In this document: positions 59,725 to 64,000 of the stretch, one piece after another | Layout: the number at the start of each line of letters is the position of its first letter | Numbering within the stretch: position 1 is the first letter of the stretch | NCBI RefSeq assembly: GCF_029961145.1 | Contig: NZ_JASBRG010000003.1 | Location: forward strand, 1-64,000 | Length of the DNA: 64,000 nt | Direction of reading: 5' to 3' | Source of the DNA: Pinibacter soli | Lineage (GTDB): Bacteria; Bacteroidota; Bacteroidia; Chitinophagales; Chitinophagaceae | Notes under the pieces: model-generated | Databases searched by the model: none | What the model was told of the DNA's origin: nothing | The model's input: only the letters and a program-made list of their open reading frames with translations | Made by a program: the position numbers and the translations under genes

Positions 59725-60663
59725 TCAATGTTGTTTGATAAGCGAAGCCTCTGTCATCAAACGGATAAAACTATCTTCGATTGTCGGCTCAATTTTTTTG
59801 ATCTCAATACCTGAATTGTTCTTTTGTTGCAGGTACGCTGTTAACTTTGACTCAATCTGTGCCTCATCATTTTTGAAAGTTGTATGCAAGTACTCGCCGA
59901 ATGCATACACGCTCTGCAGATTTTCATAAAATCGCACATCATTCAATATTTTGTGCATATTATCCGCTTTTACAGCATAAAGTTGTTGAGGGTAGGAGGC
60001 GACTATTTTTTCGGGTGTATCAACAGAAAGCAATTCGCCGTTTTGAATAAGCGCAATGCGTTCGCATAAATTGGCTTCGTCCATATACGGTGTAGAAACC
60101 ATGATGGTGATCTGTTGTTCTTTCAATCGTTTCAGCATTTCCCAGAACTCCTTGCGGGAAACGGCATCCACCCCGGTTGTTGGTTCGTCTAGAAACAAGA
60201 CCGTAGGCTTGTGAATAAGCGCACAGCACAGGGCCAGCTTTTGTTTCATGCCTCCGGATAGTTTTCCCGCACGTCTTGTTTTGAATGGTTCTATTTGAAC
60301 GTAGATGTCTTTTATAAGATCATAATTTTCAGAAATGCTGGTGCCAAACAACGAAGCGAAGAAGGTAAGGTTCTCCTCAACAGTCAAGTCCTGGTAAAGC
60401 GAAAATTTGCCAGGCATATAGCCAACGCAACCTCTTATTTGTTTATAATCTTTCACAACATCAAAGCCGTCAACTGTTGCCGTTCCTTTATCTGCGATCA
60501 GTAGTGTTGTGAGTATGCGAAACAAAGATGACTTCCCTGCACCGTCCGGTCCAATCAGTCCAAACAGCTCGCCCTTCGCCACTTCCAGCGAAATATCATT
60601 CAGTGCAGTAACATTGCCCTTGTCGTATGTCTTCGTTATATGTTCAATTTTAATAGCGCTCAT
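59725..60663 (-). CDS. ABC transporter ATPase (first YbhF-like half)
   Basis: The 312-residue ATPase has Walker A GPDGAGKSSLFRIL, signature LSGGMKQKLALCCAL and Walker B VLFLDEPTTGVDAVSRKE. Asp in place of Asn in the Walker A (G-P-D-G) is as in YbhF-type ATPases. A C-terminal extension after residue 230 lacks catalytic motifs. It lies 26 bases after the HlyD gene. Confidence 0.9.
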   Translation of the reverse strand: MSAIKIEHITKTYDKGNVTALNDISLEVAKGELFGLIGPDGAGKSSLFRILTTLLIADKGTATVDGFDVVKDYKQIRGCVGYMPGKFSLYQDLTVEENLTFFASLFGTSISENYDLIKDIYVQIEPFKTRRAGKLSGGMKQKLALCCALIHKPTVLFLDEPTTGVDAVSRKEFWEMLKRLKEQQITIMVSTPYMDEANLCERIALIQNGELLSVDTPEKIVASYPQQLYAVKADNMHKILNDVRFYENLQSVYAFGEYLHTTFKNDEAQIESKLTAYLQQKNNSGIEIKKIEPTIEDSFIRLMTEASLIKQH

Positions 60664-60689
60664 GCACTCTCCATTTTCAAATTTTCAAA

Positions 60690-61625
60690 TTACAGTATCA
60701 CTTCGCCGTACATTCCTATTTTCAAAAATCCATCATTTTTCACTCTTACTTTCATTGCGTAAACAAGATTCGCTCTTTCATCCTTTGTTTGAATTGTTTT
60801 TGGTGTAAACTCAGATTTGTCGGATATCCAGCTAATATTGCCCTGGTAGGTTTTGTAATTTTTTTTGCCATCATCAATGCGTACTAAGACTTTTTGTCCC
60901 TGCCTGATTTGTGACAATTGTGTACCTGAAATATAAGCTCTCAGATAGATTGTATCGATGTTTGCGATTTTGTACAACGCTTTACCCAAGGTTGCCATTT
61001 CGCCTTGTAATGCATACCTTGTCAGCACCACACCTGCGAGTGGATTGATGATATTGCCTTTCCTGATCTGATCATTGTATGTATCAACAGATTTTTGCAA
61101 AGGAGATTTTTCACTCATAATGCTCCTGTTTTGCGTAGCAATATTTGTCTCCTGCAAAACGATCTGTTGTTTGGTAGCATTGATCTGCTTTTGCAATTGA
61201 TCGATCAATGCATTGATATCATCCAGTTGTTTACGCGTTGCCGCATCAGCTTTTACCAGGTTTTCTGTTCTTGTTTTTTCTCGTTGTTGTTGTTCCAGTT
61301 GAGATTGTTGAACAGCCAATTGCTTTTTGGTCAGTTCCAGTTGGGGGCGCGGATCTGTTGTTTTTTCTTTTAAAGATTGGATAGTGGCCTGTACTTGTTC
61401 CCGTTGAAATTCCACACCGGCAACATCTATTTTTCCTACAACCGCATCTTTCTGTATTGTATCTCCCTCAGTGACTGTAAAAGAAAGAAGCTCTCCATTT
61501 TGCTGAGCAGATACAATGACTTCGTCTGCCTCAAAATTTCCCGATGCATCATAATCTTTTTTATCAGCATTGCACGCTGCAAAAAGGGTAGTGATCAGTA
61601 AAGCAAAAGTGATTTTATGTTTCAT
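60690..61625 (-). CDS. HlyD-family periplasmic adaptor (YbhG-like lipoprotein)
   Basis: The 311-residue protein has a lipobox ending in Cys18 (LFAAC), a lipoyl-like opening VSAQQNGELLSFTVTEGDTI, a long coiled-coil hairpin (about 75-165, many Gln and Lys residues) and a C-terminal beta-barrel with YISGTQLSQIRQGQKVLV. It links the ABC pump with the TolC-type channel. It lies between tolC and the ATPases. Confidence 0.92.
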   Translation of the reverse strand: MKHKITFALLITTLFAACNADKKDYDASGNFEADEVIVSAQQNGELLSFTVTEGDTIQKDAVVGKIDVAGVEFQREQVQATIQSLKEKTTDPRPQLELTKKQLAVQQSQLEQQQREKTRTENLVKADAATRKQLDDINALIDQLQKQINATKQQIVLQETNIATQNRSIMSEKSPLQKSVDTYNDQIRKGNIINPLAGVVLTRYALQGEMATLGKALYKIANIDTIYLRAYISGTQLSQIRQGQKVLVRIDDGKKNYKTYQGNISWISDKSEFTPKTIQTKDERANLVYAMKVRVKNDGFLKIGMYGEVIL

Positions 61626-61675
61626 GAAATATCTTTTGAAATGTTATTATTGATGGATGCTATTGTTTTTTTTCA

Positions 61676-61733
61676 CAGGGCGAATGCGATTCGCCCCTGC
61701 CATTTTCAATTTTCAATTTTCAACTTTCAATTC
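61676..61733. repeat. Short palindrome plus family E word between HlyD and TolC genes
   Basis: GGGCGAAT-GCG-ATTCGCCC (61678-61696) is an 8-bp hairpin, framed by CAGGG and CCTG. Next to it is an unpaired family E run (TTTTCAATTTTCAATTTTCA from 61703). Both look like repeat-family members. Confidence 0.65.
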
Positions 61734-62989
61734 CCAGCGGTGTTCTTATAATTATACTGCGCCTGCAGCATCTGGATCTCGTGCAACGCTGCATTTAATT
61801 TGGCCTGGCTTTCATCGTTAACCTTTACGATGAAGTCATGCGTTGTGATCACGCCATTGTCTAACTGGGCATTGGCAGCGGTTTTGATGGCGCCTCGCAG
61901 ATCGATAACTTCCTGGTCCTGTTGCAAAAGTTGTTTGTATTTCAAAACGTCTTCGCTTTGTTGAGACAAAGAGAGTTGCGTGTTAAACAAGAATGTTTCT
62001 CTTTGTACGTCAACATTGGAGCGGTTGATGCTGATCAACTGCTTATCATTTTTGTTGGTATAAAATCCTGTTATTGGCCAGTTAAAACGTACGCCAACCA
62101 TGCCATACCAACCGAAATCGTTGCTGATGAAATTGTAAGTCGGCCTTCCGTAATAGCCTTGTGCAAATGCGCTGACTTTGGGAAGATGTGCAATTTCAAC
62201 TTGTCTTTCCTGTATGTCGAATAGCTTCTTTTGATAATCGTATTGTTGCAGTTCAGGTCTGTTAATGTTTGAAGACAATGTCTGGTTGCCCGGTTTTACA
62301 AGCTGCACATCGTCTGTAATGGCTAAATTGATCAGGATGGAAAGCATGTTCGAATACGCTTTTCTATTCGCCTGCAGTTCAGTTTTGTTTTGATCGGCGT
62401 TGATCATTTCTGCCTTTAGTTCATCAACGCTGCTTTTGAAGGCAGTTCCATTGTTATAAGCGCCTTGTGTTTTTCTTAGTGCGCTTTGTATATCATTTTT
62501 CTTCAGGTCCGTTAATTCAATTTGCCTGCCAATCAACAAAATACCAAAGAACAATTGGTTCACCCGTTCTCTTACTGCGTATAAATTTACTTCCAGCGTT
62601 TGCTCCTGCAGAGCAGCATTGGCCGCTTGTGTTTCCTTTGAATATTTTATCGCGCCGCCATCGTAAATGGTTTGCGTTAACTCTGCACCTACTTTATAAA
62701 GCTCCTTACTAAATGTTGGATAGATCGTTCCCTGCAGGGCTTTCGGAAATTCAACAACATCAGACTGATACGTAGCCTGCCCCACAATGTTGATCTGCGG
62801 CAGATACCCTTTTGCGGCATTGTCAATTGAGTAATCCCTTGATTTAGAAATAAGGTCGCGCTGTTTTATCAGCGGATAGTTTTGCTTCGCCCGCTCGTAG
62901 CATTCTTCAAGCGTAAGCTGCTTTGTCTGGCCCATGACGGAGAGACAATGTAAAGCAACAAGTAAAGAAATGGTGATTGATTTATACAT
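61727..62989 (-). CDS. TolC-family outer-membrane channel of the ABC efflux operon
   Basis: The 420-residue protein has a signal peptide ending VMGQTKQ and the outer-membrane efflux protein pattern beginning LTLEECYERAKQNYPLIKQRD. It is the first gene after the TetR gene and starts 54 bases from its stop. It gives the channel for the ABC complex encoded downstream. Confidence 0.92.
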   Translation of the reverse strand: MYKSITISLLVALHCLSVMGQTKQLTLEECYERAKQNYPLIKQRDLISKSRDYSIDNAAKGYLPQINIVGQATYQSDVVEFPKALQGTIYPTFSKELYKVGAELTQTIYDGGAIKYSKETQAANAALQEQTLEVNLYAVRERVNQLFFGILLIGRQIELTDLKKNDIQSALRKTQGAYNNGTAFKSSVDELKAEMINADQNKTELQANRKAYSNMLSILINLAITDDVQLVKPGNQTLSSNINRPELQQYDYQKKLFDIQERQVEIAHLPKVSAFAQGYYGRPTYNFISNDFGWYGMVGVRFNWPITGFYTNKNDKQLISINRSNVDVQRETFLFNTQLSLSQQSEDVLKYKQLLQQDQEVIDLRGAIKTAANAQLDNGVITTHDFIVKVNDESQAKLNAALHEIQMLQAQYNYKNTAGN

Positions 62990-63012
62990 CCTGCTCGAAT
63001 TTTTAAAATAAT

Positions 63013-63028
63013 GTATTCATTTGATTAC
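63013..63028. promoter_or_regulatory. Candidate TetR operator ahead of the efflux genes
   Basis: GTATTCATTTGATTAC is a near-palindrome (6 of 7 arm pairs around a TT centre) in the 54-base gap between the TetR and TolC genes. It shares the 11-mer TCATTTGATTA with the perfect palindrome at 63708-63723. Confidence 0.55.
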
Positions 63029-63043
63029 CGACGGTTATATAGA

Positions 63044-63655
63044 CTATGACCTCAGTATTGTTGTTATCCAAATGGGTATCAGTTTCCTTCTCTCATTCAT
63101 CAGCTCAATAAACTCGGCATCTTTGCTTAATGCTACTTCCATCAATAGCGGTTTCGCAACAAACGGAAAGATGATCATGCTGAAAGTGTTGATAACGAAA
63201 TGCAACGGCTTGATTTTCTTGTTATTTTTCTTCAATTCTGCCTGGAGCTGTTGCATGAAATGTGACTTCAGCATTATGTTCCTGTTTAGCTTTTCTTTCA
63301 GAAATTTATGGTTGCTTTTCAGCGCATTTAGAATGAATAGCGGAAGATCAGGGTGTTCAATTATTTGATCAATGTAATAGTTGGTTAAACGGTCTATCTT
63401 TTCATCGATAGTGGTTGTAGTATCATAGAGGAGGGTTTGGATACCACCGATAAAGTGCAGCAGATTTTCAATCATTACCATTTCGAAAAGCTTTTCCTTA
63501 CTTCTGAAATAATAGTTTAGCAATGCCAGGTTCATACCTGCTTCATCTGCAATGTCCCTTGTTCTGGCAGCAGCAAATCCCTTGCTGGTAAAGACTTTAC
63601 GTGCGGCTTCTTTGATCTTTTCTTCCGTTGACAAATCCTTTTTTTGCTTAGCCAT
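63044..63655 (-). CDS. TetR/AcrR-family repressor of the efflux operon
   Basis: The 203-residue protein has an N-terminal TetR helix-turn-helix: KIKEAARKVFTSKGFAAART then IADEAGMNLALLNYYFRSKEKLFEMV (about residues 12-55), and a ligand-binding helical C-terminal domain. It is first in a same-strand set with TolC, HlyD, two ATPases and two permeases, the same gene content as E. coli ybiH(cecR)-ybhGFSR, so it likely represses them until an effector binds. I choose the ATG at 63655; a TTG at 63673 lies in the -7 box. Confidence 0.9.
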   Translation of the reverse strand: MAKQKKDLSTEEKIKEAARKVFTSKGFAAARTRDIADEAGMNLALLNYYFRSKEKLFEMVMIENLLHFIGGIQTLLYDTTTTIDEKIDRLTNYYIDQIIEHPDLPLFILNALKSNHKFLKEKLNRNIMLKSHFMQQLQAELKKNNKKIKPLHFVINTFSMIIFPFVAKPLLMEVALSKDAEFIELMNERRKLIPIWITTILRS

Positions 63656-63670
63656 GGCAAGATGTTTGCA

Positions 63671-63678
63671 CAAAATTA
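63671..63678 (-). promoter_or_regulatory. -7 box of the TetR gene
   Basis: On the minus strand TAATTTTG fits TAnnTTTG; a TTTT at 63698-63701 is a weak -33 at 19 bases. The start of transcription would be near 63665, supporting translation from 63655. Confidence 0.5.
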
Positions 63679-63707
63679 AAAATGAATTTGATATTTAAAA
63701 ATATTTT

Positions 63708-63723
63708 TTAATCATTTGATTAA
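63708..63723. promoter_or_regulatory. TetR operator palindrome
   Basis: TTAATCATTTGATTAA is two perfect 7-bp arms around a TT centre, upstream of the TetR promoter. It is the better copy of the motif also found at 63013-63028, so one repressor could bind both sites. Confidence 0.6.
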
Positions 63724-63924
63724 ATTTTGCAAAGTCGAAAAAAAGGAAATTTCAGTTATTGGTTGTTAGTTATTAGTTGTTAGTGTTTTAGTGCGAAGCG
63801 TTGTTCATAGGGCGAAAGCTTGCTACACCTGGCTAATTCCTAATTCCTGAATTCTAATTCCTCGTGGAACAATATTTGCCATTGATCAACATTTACATCA
63901 TACTTAAACCAAAAAAATTATTCT

Positions 63925-64000
63925 ATGGGATTTGATCAATACCACGAACCACCTGAGGAACTATCCGAAGAAACCAGGACATTTGCCCGCATGATCACTT
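63925..64000 (+). CDS. Encapsulated ferritin-like protein, N-terminus (partial)
   Basis: Twenty-five codons are visible: MGFDQYHEPPEELSEETRTF then ARMIT at the edge. The HEP-x-E-x-L-x-x-ET pattern, followed by R-x-I, resembles the opening of EncFtn proteins, the ferritin-like cargo of iron-storing encapsulin compartments (Rhodospirillum EncFtn begins with a similar THEPLEVLKEET). If right, the metal-binding Glu and His residues and a shell gene should lie just beyond the window. Only the start is seen, so confidence is moderate. Confidence 0.55.
   Translation, partial: MGFDQYHEPPEELSEETRTFARMIT

Noticed and set aside
1-64000. tRNA or rRNA genes
   Set aside because: I saw no cloverleaf with a GTTCRA loop and CCA-like acceptor pairing, and no rRNA-like conserved stretch; a covariance search would settle it.

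Overview
The window looks like chromosomal DNA from a Bacteroidota bacterium, most likely a Chitinophagaceae-type soil or freshwater organism. The clues are promoters of the TTTG / TAnnTTTG kind, weak ribosome binding sites, many lipoproteins with a Cys after an LTSC-like box, a fused SpmAB protein, a YtxJ-type bacillithiol protein, and intergenic regions full of repeated AT-rich words. The genus cannot be named from the sequence alone. No rRNA, tRNA or CRISPR array was found.

Layout. 1-94: the end of an IS3-like element running off the left edge. 235-4047: a hypothetical protein, an MFS transporter and a membrane-anchored serine hydrolase, all on the minus strand. 4326-11523: a histidine utilisation locus (MarR regulator, hutH, hutU, an NTF2-fold secreted protein, hutI, hutG), which can take histidine to glutamate plus formamide. 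11679-21195: a patatin/Omp85 outer-membrane phospholipase, an ABC-F ATPase, a DUF3347 lipoprotein, YtxJ, a 37-residue lipoprotein, Mpl, a DEDDh exonuclease and a Dpm1-like glycosyltransferase. 21427-29847: an EamA transporter, a complete tripartite RND pump (TolC, AcrA, AcrB types) and an MFS transporter. 30107-36712: an Fe-S membrane oxidoreductase subunit, a PyrR-like phosphoribosyltransferase, YchF, SpmAB, a HEPN/DUF2188 gene pair and an FtsE-like ATPase. 36733-39987: two glycosyltransferases and a Gfo/Idh/MocA oxidoreductase. 40163-50205: housekeeping genes (rpsO, pnp, prmA, plsY, an M48 protease, a YdeI-like protein, dnaG, a TcdA-like E1 enzyme, purE). 50436-56264: a response regulator, a double histidine kinase and two glycosyltransferases. 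56632-63723: a TetR-controlled efflux operon (TetR, TolC, HlyD, two ABC ATPases, two ABC-2 permeases) resembling E. coli ybiH-ybhGFSR. 63925-64000: the first 25 codons of what looks like an encapsulated ferritin gene.

The most unusual large-scale signal is between the genes. Most intergenic regions carry long imperfect inverted repeats drawn from a limited set of sequence families. These are often nested: one family forms the outer arms, another the middle and sometimes a terminator the core. A 200-base gap at 29848-30050 holds a string of seven short stem-loops, one of whose arms can pair with either neighbour. The best candidate for an undescribed protein system is the HEPN/DUF2188 operon at 35196-35897, which has toxin-antitoxin-like architecture.
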